From positions 310,001-374,000 of the forward strand of contig OZ244906.1 in NCBI GenBank assembly GCA_965221655.1: DNA of 64,000 bases, given 5' to 3'. The translations under genes were made by a program, and so were the position numbers. How positions within the stretch are numbered: position 1 is the stretch's first letter; each line of letters starts with the position of its first letter. The notes below the pieces were generated by a model, which was not told where the DNA came from, made no database searches, and saw only the letters and a program-made list of their open reading frames with translations. Below, one piece after another: positions 53,541 to 62,443 of this stretch. Source of the stretch: Bin107 sp965221655. Lineage in GTDB: Bacteria > UBA8248.

Positions 53541-54362
53541 CTACTTGCGCGCGTGGTCCTGAATCCACACCTTCACGCGGGGGAAGACGTACTCGTCCAC
53601 CTCGCCCCACGCGCCTCCGTCCACCTTGGCGGGCGGGTCGTGCTTGCCCGCCTCGAGCTCCTCCATGTTCTGGGCCAGCTCGCCGATGATGGAGGGGTCG
53701 GGGTAGGGGTCCGTGTGGCCCGAGGTGATCCAGCGCACCTCGTTCTCCGCGGCGACTTTCTCCAGCTTGCGTAGCGAGGGGGCGTAGTCGGAGAGCACCG
53801 CCGTGGGCACCTGGAGGAAGAGGTATTCCTCGCAGCGAACCAGGTCGCCCGACACGAGAATCTTCTCGCGCTCGTCGTAGAGGGAGATGCTGCACGGCGA
53901 GTGCCCCGGCGTGTCGTAGATGCGGAACCTCCTGTTGCCCAAGTCGAACGAATCGCCCTCCTGGAGCGTCCAGCCGAACGTGGCGGGCTTGATGGTGTAG
54001 GCGTCCTCGTCGAACCACTCAGGGAAGGCGTTGCCGTTGTTCTTCCAGTTGTTGACGAAGGCCTTCTCGAGCTTCGTGAAGTCGGCGGCGAGCAGGTTCT
54101 TGCCGTTGGGGTGCACGCCCACGCTCTCCCATTGCGAGGCCGCCCCCACGTGATCCCAGTGGGTGTGGGTGAGGATGAAGTCGATGGGCTTGTCGGTGAT
54201 GCTCTCGTAGAGTTTGCGCAGGTTGGCGATGCCGATGCCGCCGTCGATGGCGACGGCTTTTTCATCCCCCACCAGGAGAAGCATGTTGAAGCGCCCCCCC
54301 TCGGTGATTTGGTAGCTGCCGGGTGCGAACTCGTTGACGGAATACCAATCCTGGGTTTCCAT
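53541..54362 (-). CDS. Metallo-beta-lactamase-fold hydrolase, copy 1
   Basis: From ATG 54362, with GGAAAGG upstream, the protein has 273 residues and starts METQDWYSVNEFAPGSYQITEGG, clearly homologous to the downstream copy. THTHWDHVGAA, DTPGHSPCSISLY, SGDLVR and TSGHTDPYPD supply metal ligands. It is the first gene of the four-gene duplicated operon. Function by family only. Confidence 0.85.
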   Translation of the reverse strand: METQDWYSVNEFAPGSYQITEGGRFNMLLLVGDEKAVAIDGGIGIANLRKLYESITDKPIDFILTHTHWDHVGAASQWESVGVHPNGKNLLAADFTKLEKAFVNNWKNNGNAFPEWFDEDAYTIKPATFGWTLQEGDSFDLGNRRFRIYDTPGHSPCSISLYDEREKILVSGDLVRCEEYLFLQVPTAVLSDYAPSLRKLEKVAAENEVRWITSGHTDPYPDPSIIGELAQNMEELEAGKHDPPAKVDGGAWGEVDEYVFPRVKVWIQDHARK

Positions 54363-54592
54363 GAAAGCGCCTTTCCGAGCTGAAGGAAGAAGAACTCGCC
54401 CGACGATTCGGCGGGGCCGCGCGCCCTCCTCGGTTGCGTCGGTCGATGTCGATTGCTTTAATCTAGCCCCATTGCCCCGTGGCAATCAAGCGCGCGGCGT
54501 CGGTGCAGGGCCACCCGCAAATTCATGTGGGCGTCGTGCGCCTTCGTCCGCTCTCGGCCCGAGCGAACGCACACCCCATAAGGAGGCTCCTC

Positions 54593-55003
54593 GTGGAGTT
54601 CAGATACGATCACGTCCACTTCCTCACGCGCGACGTTCGCGCGATGGGGGATTTTTTCGAAAACGTCTTTGAACTCGAATGCATCTCCTACGAGGAGGAC
54701 TTCAAGGGCGCACCCTACGCCATCTACAAGCTGGGCGAGGGCGACCTGCGCATCCGGGGCTACCGCACCGGAGACGCGCCCGACGCCGTGGCCCCCGCCC
54801 TCACGCACGGGCTGGACCATTTGGGCGTGGCGGTGGACGACGTGGAGGCGGCGGTCGCGCGCCTCGCCGAGCGAGGGGCGGAGGTCGTCATGGCGCCGGT
54901 GCCCGCCGGGGTAGGGGGGCGCATGATAGCCTTCGTCCGGGGACCCGAGAACGTGCGGATCGAGATATGCGAGCGTCCGCGCTCCGCCGGGGGGAGCGCT
55001 TGA
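54593..55003 (+). CDS. VOC (glyoxalase/dioxygenase-like) protein
   Basis: The 136-residue protein has the VOC pattern: VEFRYDHVHFLTRDV, then the second half GLDHLGVAVDDVEAAVARL and VRIEICER, with His7 and His in LDHLGVAV and Glu in IEI as metal ligands. It may be a lyase, isomerase or dioxygenase. GTG 54593 has AGGAGG six bases before it. It is divergent from the MBL operon. The intervening 230 bases show no clear promoter. Confidence 0.82.
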   Translation: MEFRYDHVHFLTRDVRAMGDFFENVFELECISYEEDFKGAPYAIYKLGEGDLRIRGYRTGDAPDAVAPALTHGLDHLGVAVDDVEAAVARLAERGAEVVMAPVPAGVGGRMIAFVRGPENVRIEICERPRSAGGSA

Positions 55004-55044
55004 GCCGCCCGCTTGCCCCGCGCCAGGCGTCCGGCGAAACGGGA

Positions 55045-55941
55045 ATGACGCTCGAGTTGGTGGCGGGGTCGCTGTTTCTCACCTTGGTGTGGGGAATGTC
55101 CCAGCCCATCATCAAGGGCGCCTACGCGGGGGTTACGCCTTTCGCGCTCCTGTGGATGCGCTGTCTGACGGGCACCGCCACCCTGACGCTCTACATGCTC
55201 CTCACGCCCGCGCGCGACACGGTGACCCACCACGACGCCTGGCGCGAGAAGGGCCACCGCATCCTGAGCGGGCTGCTCCACAACGTCTACATCTGGTTTC
55301 TCTACCAGGGAATGTTCGGCACCTCCGCCGCGCGCGCCTCGGTGCTGCTCTACACGCAGCCGATATGGGTGATGCTGCTGAGCGCGGTCTTCCTCACGGG
55401 CGAGCGCATTACCCTGGTGCGGGCGGCGGGTTTCGCCGCGGCGATGTGCGGAACCATTACGGTGTTCTCGAACCGCCTGGGCGCGGGAAGCGCCCTGTGG
55501 GCGGACTGCTACATCGTCATCGCCGCCTTCCTCTGGGCGGTGCAGACGATTCACTTTCGCCGGTATCTCTCGAATTCGGACGTGGTCTCCGTCGCCAGGT
55601 GGGCCATGCTCATCGGCGCGCCCGCCTACTTTCTGCTCTCCTGGCCCGAGGAGAACTGGGGCGTCATGCATCTGGGCGGCCCGCAGATTCTGGCCGTCGT
55701 CTATATGGGTGTGGTATCGAGCGCGCTCCTGCTGGCCTACTGGGGCTACCTGCTGCTGCGCTACTCGCCCGCGAAGCTCTCGGTGTTCTTCTTCCTCACG
55801 CCCATCGTCGGCGTGGTGGGCAGCGTGCTCTACCTGGGCGAGCGCATGAGCTGGCATCTGCTGGCGGGTGCCGCGCTGACGGCGGCGGGTGTTTGGCTCG
55901 TTACGGGAGAGAGACGGCCCGTGCAGGGCGGGGGGCCTTAA
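55045..55941 (+). CDS. EamA/DMT-family transporter
   Basis: The 298-residue protein has ten hydrophobic helices with the EamA signatures LVWGMSQPIIKGAYAGVTPFALLWMRCL, ASVLLYTQPIWVMLLSAVFLTGERI and KLSVFFFLTPIVGVVGSVLYLGERM. It resembles the DMT gene at 35666. A TTG at 55000 overlapping the VOC stop (TTGA) after GGGGGAG is an in-frame alternative that adds 15 polar residues. The 3' end overlaps the convergent PrpF-type gene by 4 bases. Confidence 0.85.
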   Translation: MTLELVAGSLFLTLVWGMSQPIIKGAYAGVTPFALLWMRCLTGTATLTLYMLLTPARDTVTHHDAWREKGHRILSGLLHNVYIWFLYQGMFGTSAARASVLLYTQPIWVMLLSAVFLTGERITLVRAAGFAAAMCGTITVFSNRLGAGSALWADCYIVIAAFLWAVQTIHFRRYLSNSDVVSVARWAMLIGAPAYFLLSWPEENWGVMHLGGPQILAVVYMGVVSSALLLAYWGYLLLRYSPAKLSVFFFLTPIVGVVGSVLYLGERMSWHLLAGAALTAAGVWLVTGERRPVQGGGP

Positions 55942-57098
55942 GCCCTCTCGGCGGTCGCGGGCACGCAGACGAACCCTTCCATCAGCCGGCGCGCCGTGCG
56001 GTAGACGACGACTTTCTCCGCCGCGTAGCCCTCAGCCGCGTCGCCCGTTACGACGGCGTTCACCGTCTGCACGCCCGAGGGGTGGCCCAGGCGAATTTCG
56101 CCCGCTCCGCCCCGGGCGGCCTCGTGCACCAGGGTGCCCGGAACCCGCGCGGCGACGGCCAGGCACATCGCCCCCGTGAGGGCGAAGGCGCGGTGGGTCT
56201 TGCCCATCGAAACGATGCGGGCCACCACGTCGCACGCATCCGCGGGCACGACATCGCCTTTGAGGTTCACGTATTCGAGCGGCGGAGCGACGACGACGAC
56301 CTTCGGCACCGCCTGCACGCTTTCGGAAGCCTCTCGCCTGTCGCGTGCCATGTCCATGCGCACGGCGGCCTCGGCGCGAATCTGCTCGAGGTTCACCATC
56401 ACCTCTAGCATGGCGTCGATGCGGCCGGGTCCTTCCCCGCCGCCGAGACCCACGTCGCGCGCGCGGAGGAACACCATGGGGTTGGTCGCGTCCACCATGC
56501 TGACCTCGACGCTGCCGAGCCCCTCGACGTCGAACACGTCCACCGCGTTGCCCGAGGGCAGAAGCCTTCCCGTGGCGGCTCCCCCCGGATCGAGAAACTC
56601 AAGGGTGATGCGTGCGCCCGTGCCCGATACGCCCGGCAGTGCGAACGCACCCTCCACGACCGCCGCCCCGCCCGCTACCGCGAAGTGGGCGTGGTAGGTC
56701 TTGCCCGTATTCGTGTTGTGGACGCGCACGGTGGCCGCACCCTCTCCGTTCACGGGCACGAGCCCCTCGTCCACGGCGAAAGGCCCTACCGCACTCGAAA
56801 TGTTCCCGCAGGTGCCGGCGTAGTCCACCGCCTCGTCGCGCACACCCACCTGGGCGAAGGTGAAATCCACGTCCGCATCCGCTCTCGTCGAAGGAGCGAC
56901 CACGGCGACCTTGCTGAGTGAGGATATGCCCCCGCCCAGCCCGTCGAGCTGGCGTCCGTTGGGGTCGGGACTGCCCAGGGCTTTGCGGAACAGGGCGTCG
57001 CGCGCGGCGCGCTCTTTCGGCAAGTCTCTCTCGTGGAAGACGATGGCGCGGCTCGTGCCCCCGCGCATGAACACGGCGGGGTATTTTCTCTGGCCCAC
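55938..57098 (-). CDS. PrpF/4-oxalomesaconate tautomerase-family isomerase
   Basis: The 386-residue protein starts at GTG 57098, two bases after the aconitase stop, with GGGGGAGAGAG upstream. It has the family opening VFMRGGTSRAIVFHERDLP, GLGGGISSLSKVA and the cysteine-bearing YAGTCGNISSAVG, with the second-half SMGKTHRAFALTGAMCLA. PrpF isomerises 2-methyl-trans-aconitate to the cis form beside AcnD; other members tautomerise 4-oxalomesaconate. Here its partner is an Aquifex-type aconitase. Confidence 0.85.
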   Translation of the reverse strand: MGQRKYPAVFMRGGTSRAIVFHERDLPKERAARDALFRKALGSPDPNGRQLDGLGGGISSLSKVAVVAPSTRADADVDFTFAQVGVRDEAVDYAGTCGNISSAVGPFAVDEGLVPVNGEGAATVRVHNTNTGKTYHAHFAVAGGAAVVEGAFALPGVSGTGARITLEFLDPGGAATGRLLPSGNAVDVFDVEGLGSVEVSMVDATNPMVFLRARDVGLGGGEGPGRIDAMLEVMVNLEQIRAEAAVRMDMARDRREASESVQAVPKVVVVAPPLEYVNLKGDVVPADACDVVARIVSMGKTHRAFALTGAMCLAVAARVPGTLVHEAARGGAGEIRLGHPSGVQTVNAVVTGDAAEGYAAEKVVVYRTARRLMEGFVCVPATAERA

Positions 57099-57099
57099 G

Positions 57100-59061
57100 C
57101 TAGCTCTCTCCCCCGGAGTCGGCGCCGCCCTCGATGCGCGCGAGAGCGAGTGCGCCGCCCGCCGCCAGAATGCGGCGCTCACGCGGCGTGAGTGCGCACG
57201 CGACTTGGATAGCGCCGCCCGCATCGCGGTTTTCCACCTCGAGCAAACCCTCCGCCAGCCCGCTTTCGAGATTCTCGATCCACAGCTTCTGGCCGGGGGC
57301 GAGGGCGTCGTAGTCCGCCTCGTCGACGAACGTGAGGGGCAGGATGCCCCAGTTCACGAGGTTCGCCCGGTGGATTCTCGCAAAGCTCTTGGCGATGACC
57401 GCGCGCACCCCCAGTATCATCGGGCAAATCGCCGCCTGCTCGCGGGCGGAGCCCTGCCCGTAGGTTCGTCCCCCGACGATGATTCCTCCTCCCGCTTCTC
57501 TCGCGCGCGCGGCAAAATCTGCGTCCACGCGGCGGAACACGAAATCCGCGAGGGCGGGCATGTTCGTGCGGTAGGTGATGGCCTCGACCCCCGCGGGCAC
57601 GATGTGGTCGGTCGAGACGTTGTCGCCGAGCTTGATGAGCACCTCCCCGCCCACCGAGTCGCCCGGCGCCTTCCCCACGGGCACGGGGCGGATGTTCGGC
57701 CCGCGCGGAATTTCTACTGATTCCGGGTCCGCGGCGGGGGCGACGATGCCCGTCCCATCGCCCGCCATCCGGAAGGGGAGCAGCACCTCGGGCGCTTCGC
57801 CCTCGTCTTTGGGGTCTCGTATCTCGCCGTGCAGGGCGGCTACGGCGGCGAGTTCGGGACTCGCGAGATAGACGGCGTCCTCGCTCAACCCCGAGCGGCC
57901 CTGGAAGTTGCGGTTGAACGCGCGCAGCGAGTTCATGCCCGGTGCGGGAATGTGGGCGTAGCCCGGGCACGCTCCGCACGTGGCTTCCGAGACGCAGACG
58001 CCGGCCGCCAGAAGGTCGGCCAGGTGGCCCTCTCTGGCCAGCTCCTCGAACGCCTGCCTGCTGCCCGGAAAGACGATGGCGTCCACGTCGTCGGCTACCT
58101 TGCGGCCCCGCAGCACCTGGGCGAAGGAGGCCAGATCGGAGAACGAACCGTTCGTGCAGCTGCCGATGACGACCTGGTGCACCGGCGTGCCGAGCACCTC
58201 GCCTACGGGCACCACGTTCTCGGGGTTTGCGGGCAGGGCGACGAGGGGCTGCACGTCGGCCAGGTGCAGTTCGATGCGCTCGTCATACAGCGCGTTCGCC
58301 TCCGCCTCCTGCGGCGACCAGGCGGCTGCGCGGCCGATGCGCTCAAAGAACACGCGCGTCTGCGCGTCGCTGGGGAATATGCTGCCCGTCAGCCCCAGCT
58401 CCGTGCCCATGCTGGCGATGGTGAAGCGCTCGGGCAGCGAAAGCGTCCGCACGCCCGGCCCGGTGTACTCGAAGAACTTGCCGATGCCCCCGCGGCTGCC
58501 CAGTCGGCGGAGCAGTTCCAGAATCACGTCCTTCGCCGTGCTCCAGGGCGCGAGCTTGCCCGAAAGCCTTACCTCGACGATGGCCGGGCGGGGGAGAACG
58601 AACGCGCCCGTCGCCATGGCGGTGGCCACGTCCATCCCGCCCGCGCCGATGGCCAGCATTCCCGCCGCACCCCCCTGGGGGGTATGGGAGTCGGTGCCCA
58701 GGAGGCTCTCGCCGGGAACCGAGAAATCCTCAAGGTGCACGTTGTGGCAGATGCCGTTTCCCGGTTTTGAGAAGTGGATGCCGTGCTTGCGGCAAAAGCC
58801 GAGCATGAAGCGGTGGGCGTCGGTATGGAGGCTGTTGACCTGTATGGTCTGGTGGTCGGCGTACATGACGACGGTTTTTTGCTTCACCCGCTCAAAACCC
58901 ATGGCCTCGAAGTGGAGCAGCGCCGTCGGCCCCGAGGCGTCTTGCAAGAGCACCTGGTCGATGCGTATCTCGATTTCCTCGCCCGGCGTCCTCGCCGCAC
59001 CCGACACCAGGTGCGCGTCGATGAGCTTTTGCGTGAGACTGCGCGAACCCGCCTCAGCCAC
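57100..59061 (-). CDS. acn: Aconitate hydratase, Aquifex-type (LeuC-LeuD fused)
   Basis: From GTG 59061 the protein has 653 residues. It starts SLTQKLIDAHLVSG, contains GTDSHTPQGGAAG, the Fe-S cysteines GSCTNGS and CGACPG, and ends with the swivelling domain carrying YGQGSAREQAA (active-site Ser). Size and order fit the Aquifex-type aconitase rather than AcnA (about 890) or AcnB. The start overlaps the citrate synthase end by 8 bases. Confidence 0.9.
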   Translation of the reverse strand: MAEAGSRSLTQKLIDAHLVSGAARTPGEEIEIRIDQVLLQDASGPTALLHFEAMGFERVKQKTVVMYADHQTIQVNSLHTDAHRFMLGFCRKHGIHFSKPGNGICHNVHLEDFSVPGESLLGTDSHTPQGGAAGMLAIGAGGMDVATAMATGAFVLPRPAIVEVRLSGKLAPWSTAKDVILELLRRLGSRGGIGKFFEYTGPGVRTLSLPERFTIASMGTELGLTGSIFPSDAQTRVFFERIGRAAAWSPQEAEANALYDERIELHLADVQPLVALPANPENVVPVGEVLGTPVHQVVIGSCTNGSFSDLASFAQVLRGRKVADDVDAIVFPGSRQAFEELAREGHLADLLAAGVCVSEATCGACPGYAHIPAPGMNSLRAFNRNFQGRSGLSEDAVYLASPELAAVAALHGEIRDPKDEGEAPEVLLPFRMAGDGTGIVAPAADPESVEIPRGPNIRPVPVGKAPGDSVGGEVLIKLGDNVSTDHIVPAGVEAITYRTNMPALADFVFRRVDADFAARAREAGGGIIVGGRTYGQGSAREQAAICPMILGVRAVIAKSFARIHRANLVNWGILPLTFVDEADYDALAPGQKLWIENLESGLAEGLLEVENRDAGGAIQVACALTPRERRILAAGGALALARIEGGADSGGES

Positions 59062-60190
59062 GGCCCCGCATGCTCCTGTAGGGGCGCTTGGCGACGCCGA
59101 GATAGCGCGCACGGGGGCGGATGAGGCGGTTGTCCGCCTGTTGTTCCATGATGTGGGCCGTCCATCCCGCCACGCGCGAGGCGGCGATGATGGGCACGAA
59201 CAACTCCATGGGAATACCCAGCCCCTGCCACAGCGGAGCGGAGTAGAAGTCCACGTTGGGAATGACTCCCTTTCTGCTGCGCACGGCGTGGTCGAGGGCG
59301 CACGCCATGTCGAACCACTTGGCGTCCCTGCCGGGGCGGCGGCACACCGCATCGGCGAGTTCGATCAGGACGCCCGCGCGCGGGTCTCCGCTTTTCGTGT
59401 AGACGCGGTGGCCGAAGCCCATGAAGAGCCTTTTCGCGGCAAGGGCCGCCTCGACGAAGGGTTCCACGTTCTCGACCTCGCCTATTTCGCGCAGCGTCTC
59501 CATCACGGCGAGGCCGGCTCCTCCGTGGAGGGGTCCCTTGAGAGCGCCGATGCCCGCCGTTACGGCGGAATACATGTCCGACATCGTGGAGGTCACGACC
59601 CGGGTGGTGAAGGTCGAGGCGTTTATCTCGTGCTCGGCGTAGAGCACGAGGGTGGCGTCCAGGGCGCGAACGTCCTCGCGCTCGGGCTTCTCGCCGAAGA
59701 TCATGTAAAGAAAATTCGCCGCGTGGCCGAGTCCCCTGCGGGGGGCAAGAGGCCGCAGACCCGCGGCGATGCGGTGCTGGGCGGCGACGATGGTGGGAAT
59801 TTTTGCGGTCAGGCGCACGGCCTTGCGCATGTTTGCCTCGGGAGTGTCCTCCTCCGCCTCGGGGTCGAACAATCCGAGGATGCCCACCGCTCCGCGCAGG
59901 GCCGCCGTGCGCTGCTCGCCGGGGGGAATCTGTTTGAGGGCGCGCAGCACCTCGGGCGCCAGGGCGCGCTCGGCTTTCAGTTGCGCGTCGAATTCCTTGA
60001 GTTGTGCGCGGGTGGGCAGCTCGCGGTGCCACAGGAGGTAGACGATTTCCTCAAAGGTGACCTTCTTGCGCACCATTTCGGGCACGTCGTAGCCGCAATA
60101 CGCCAAAACGCCGTTCACGCCGTCGAGATCGCATATCCGCGTGTCGGTCGCAACGACGCCCTCGAGTCCCCGAACGGGTACGTTTTCCAT
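59054..60190 (-). CDS. Citrate synthase/2-methylcitrate synthase
   Basis: The 378-residue enzyme has the type II-like short form with His187 (AEHEINAST), His222 (LKGPLHGGAG), His261 (MGFGHRVY) and Asp314 (PNVDFYSAP). These bind oxaloacetate and CoA esters. It starts a citrate synthase-aconitase-PrpF operon. The PrpF neighbour makes a 2-methylcitrate synthase role plausible, but either function fits the motifs. A 2-hydroxyacid dehydrogenase gene precedes it by 24 bases. Confidence 0.9.
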   Translation of the reverse strand: MENVPVRGLEGVVATDTRICDLDGVNGVLAYCGYDVPEMVRKKVTFEEIVYLLWHRELPTRAQLKEFDAQLKAERALAPEVLRALKQIPPGEQRTAALRGAVGILGLFDPEAEEDTPEANMRKAVRLTAKIPTIVAAQHRIAAGLRPLAPRRGLGHAANFLYMIFGEKPEREDVRALDATLVLYAEHEINASTFTTRVVTSTMSDMYSAVTAGIGALKGPLHGGAGLAVMETLREIGEVENVEPFVEAALAAKRLFMGFGHRVYTKSGDPRAGVLIELADAVCRRPGRDAKWFDMACALDHAVRSRKGVIPNVDFYSAPLWQGLGIPMELFVPIIAASRVAGWTAHIMEQQADNRLIRPRARYLGVAKRPYRSMRGRG

Positions 60191-60214
60191 TTTCGCGCCC
60201 CCCCCTGTCGCGCC

Positions 60215-61171
60215 TCAGTCGTAGATTTCGGGGTTGGCGAGCGAGGTCACCCGCTCGCCCTCCACCGCGCGCCTGATATTGTCGCACAAAAGGCGGTAGC
60301 TCTCACGCTGGACGCTTTCGGTCTGGGCGGCGTTGTGCGGGGACATGACGACCTGGGGAAACCCGCGCAGGGGATGTTCCTCGGGCAGGGGTTCGGGGTC
60401 GGTTACGTCAAGGCCCGCCCCGGCTATCTTGCCTTGCGCGAGTGCCTCCACCAAGGCTTCGGTGTCCACGTGGGGGCCGCGCGAGACGTTGACGAGAAAG
60501 GCGGTCTCGCGCATCAGGTCGAGTTCGCGCGCGCCGATGATGCCGCGGCTCTCGGGCGTGAGCGGCAAGGTGAGGGCGACGAAGTCCGCGCGCGGGAGCA
60601 TTTCTTCGAGCGAGGCGACTTCTTCCACCTCAAAGCCCTCGGGGCGGAACTTCCCCCGCGTGCGCGTGTAGGCGCAAACGTGCATCTCAAAGCCCGCCGC
60701 GCGCGCGGCCAGGGCGCGGCCGATGTTGCCGAGCCCCACGATGCCCAGCGTCGCCCCCTGGAGTTGCACGTGGAGCCTGCGCTCGCCCGTGGGCCACAGC
60801 CAGGGTTTGCGCGCGAGCATGAGCACGAGGGCCATGGCGTGCTCGGCCACGGGCACGCAGCGCATCCAGCCCGGTGCGTTGGCCACGGGTATGCCCAGTG
60901 CGGTGGCGGCTGTTAAGTCTATGTTGTCCACGCCTGTGCCGACCTTGCCGACCACGCGGATGTCCGGCCCCGCCTCCATCATCGCGCGCGTGATGGGGGC
61001 GAAGCCCGTAACGAGGGCGCAAGCACCGCGCGCCGCCTCGAGGAGGGCGCCCTCTTCGTGAGAATCGGGCATCACGAACTCATAGCCCGCGTGTAGGTAT
61101 TCTTCCATGAAGGCCGCGCGGGCGGGCTGGGTTTTGAAGCGCTCGTCTACGCTCACGACGCGGTGCGGCAT
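60215..61171 (-). CDS. D-2-hydroxyacid dehydrogenase (NAD-dependent)
   Basis: The 318-residue enzyme has GKVGTGVDNIDL, the Rossmann motif GIVGLGNIGRALAARA, and the catalytic Arg in VNVSRGPHVDTEAL, Glu in DPEPLPEEHPL and His in MSPHNAAQTE. It reduces a 2-keto acid or oxidises a D-2-hydroxy acid. As the upstream gene of the citrate synthase operon it may act on an organic acid made by it; this is inferred. Confidence 0.88.
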   Translation of the reverse strand: MPHRVVSVDERFKTQPARAAFMEEYLHAGYEFVMPDSHEEGALLEAARGACALVTGFAPITRAMMEAGPDIRVVGKVGTGVDNIDLTAATALGIPVANAPGWMRCVPVAEHAMALVLMLARKPWLWPTGERRLHVQLQGATLGIVGLGNIGRALAARAAGFEMHVCAYTRTRGKFRPEGFEVEEVASLEEMLPRADFVALTLPLTPESRGIIGARELDLMRETAFLVNVSRGPHVDTEALVEALAQGKIAGAGLDVTDPEPLPEEHPLRGFPQVVMSPHNAAQTESVQRESYRLLCDNIRRAVEGERVTSLANPEIYD

Positions 61172-61204
61172 GTGTGGCCTCCCGGAAACCTGTTCGCGAA
61201 TCTC

Positions 61205-62419
61205 TCAATCTTTTAACTGTGCACGCTCGCGCAACTCTTTCCAGTCGCGCCGGAAGCCCGAGGCGAGCCCCGCCCCGTATCGGGCAAGCGGCAGGGTGCA
61301 CTTCAGGGCGATCAGCAGGAAAACGAGCGGTAGCAGGATATTTTTAATGACGATGGCGATCAAGAGGTCGGTGATGCTTTGCACTACTTGTTTGGCTTTG
61401 TCGTAAATTCCCATAAAGTCGCTCAACGTCTTGCCCGTACTAGCAATCTTGTCCCACCAGGAATCGCAATTCTCGCCGGCACGATGCCTTTCGATGCAAT
61501 CGAGTTTGCTTTCGAGGCCATCGATGCGTGTTTCGCTTTCCTTTATCTCGCGCCCGATTTCTGCGCGTTTCTCTTTTAGTGCTGCACGCTCGTTTCCGGG
61601 GGATTTATAACGTAACGTTTCCAGAAACCGTCGGGCCCAGCCGACGTTCTTGTCGAGTCTGTCGATTTCCTTGTCCAGGTTTTCTGCTTTTTGCTTGAGA
61701 GATGTCAGGTCTTTTCGAAGGCGTTCACGTTCGGATTCCATGTGCGCCTTTCGTTCGTCGAGGTTTTTCGCGTCAGGGGAAGCCAAAGCGGCCTCAATCG
61801 GGAGTTGCTTCTCGAACGAGGATAGTTTCTCCCTATTCTCGTTGATCTTCGCTCCCAGCAGCATCTGGCCAGCCAGGACGCTGAGAAGGACGAACGCCGG
61901 AACGATAAAGCGAAAGGCGGCGGCGACGATGAATATCCGCCACGCCAGATTGCGAAAACGCCCCAGATTCGGACGCAGCAAGGCGAACATCGTCAAGGCG
62001 CCGATGGCGAGAAACGCAACCCTAAACCAAAGGCTTGAAGCCACTTCGAGAACGATTTGCTGGAGGAACAATGAGCCGGTCGACCAGACCATTACGCTGG
62101 AGAGCCGCTCGACAGCGTCATTTACAGGGTCGAGCAATTCCCCGGCTTGGATAGATAGCACAAAAGGGACTTTGACTTGCGAGCTCTGTGCTACGGAAAC
62201 CAGTGCGTTGATGCCCCGCGCCAGAGCGTAGATGCCGATGGATTCGTTTCTCGTTGTTTCGACGTGCTTTTGGGCGGAATTGTCCACCCACCCGGCAGAG
62301 GAAAGCACAATCAGCGCGAATGCGAGGATCAGGGAATTTCTCTGACCAGAGAAAATTTTCTTAGCCGCGCGAGCGATTCTTTCCAAATGCGCGCTTGGGT
62401 TCGAAGGGCTGTTCGGCAC
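61205..62419 (-). CDS. Unknown membrane protein with central coiled coil
   Basis: The 404-residue protein has hydrophobic helices near residues 26-44, 132-147, 160-187 and 355-385, and a long charged heptad-rich region at about 195-325 (KSSFEKQL...LKQKAENLDKEIDRLDK...IKESETRIDGLESK). A Cys pair at about 306 and 315 lies at the end of the coiled coil (DCIERHRAGENCDSW). I do not recognise a family. Base composition is more AT-rich than both neighbours. GTG 62419 lacks a clear ribosome site; the real start may be further in. A coiled-coil plus membrane anchor could sense or span the envelope, but no function is claimed. Confidence 0.7.
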   Translation of the reverse strand: MPNSPSNPSAHLERIARAAKKIFSGQRNSLILAFALIVLSSAGWVDNSAQKHVETTRNESIGIYALARGINALVSVAQSSQVKVPFVLSIQAGELLDPVNDAVERLSSVMVWSTGSLFLQQIVLEVASSLWFRVAFLAIGALTMFALLRPNLGRFRNLAWRIFIVAAAFRFIVPAFVLLSVLAGQMLLGAKINENREKLSSFEKQLPIEAALASPDAKNLDERKAHMESERERLRKDLTSLKQKAENLDKEIDRLDKNVGWARRFLETLRYKSPGNERAALKEKRAEIGREIKESETRIDGLESKLDCIERHRAGENCDSWWDKIASTGKTLSDFMGIYDKAKQVVQSITDLLIAIVIKNILLPLVFLLIALKCTLPLARYGAGLASGFRRDWKELRERAQLKD

Positions 62420-62443
62420 CTGGGGCTTCTCCCGCGCGTGAGG

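Noticed and set aside
57980..60916. 978-codon plus-strand open frame opposite aconitase and citrate synthase
   Set aside because: It is antisense to two enzymes with intact active sites and shows no motif of its own.
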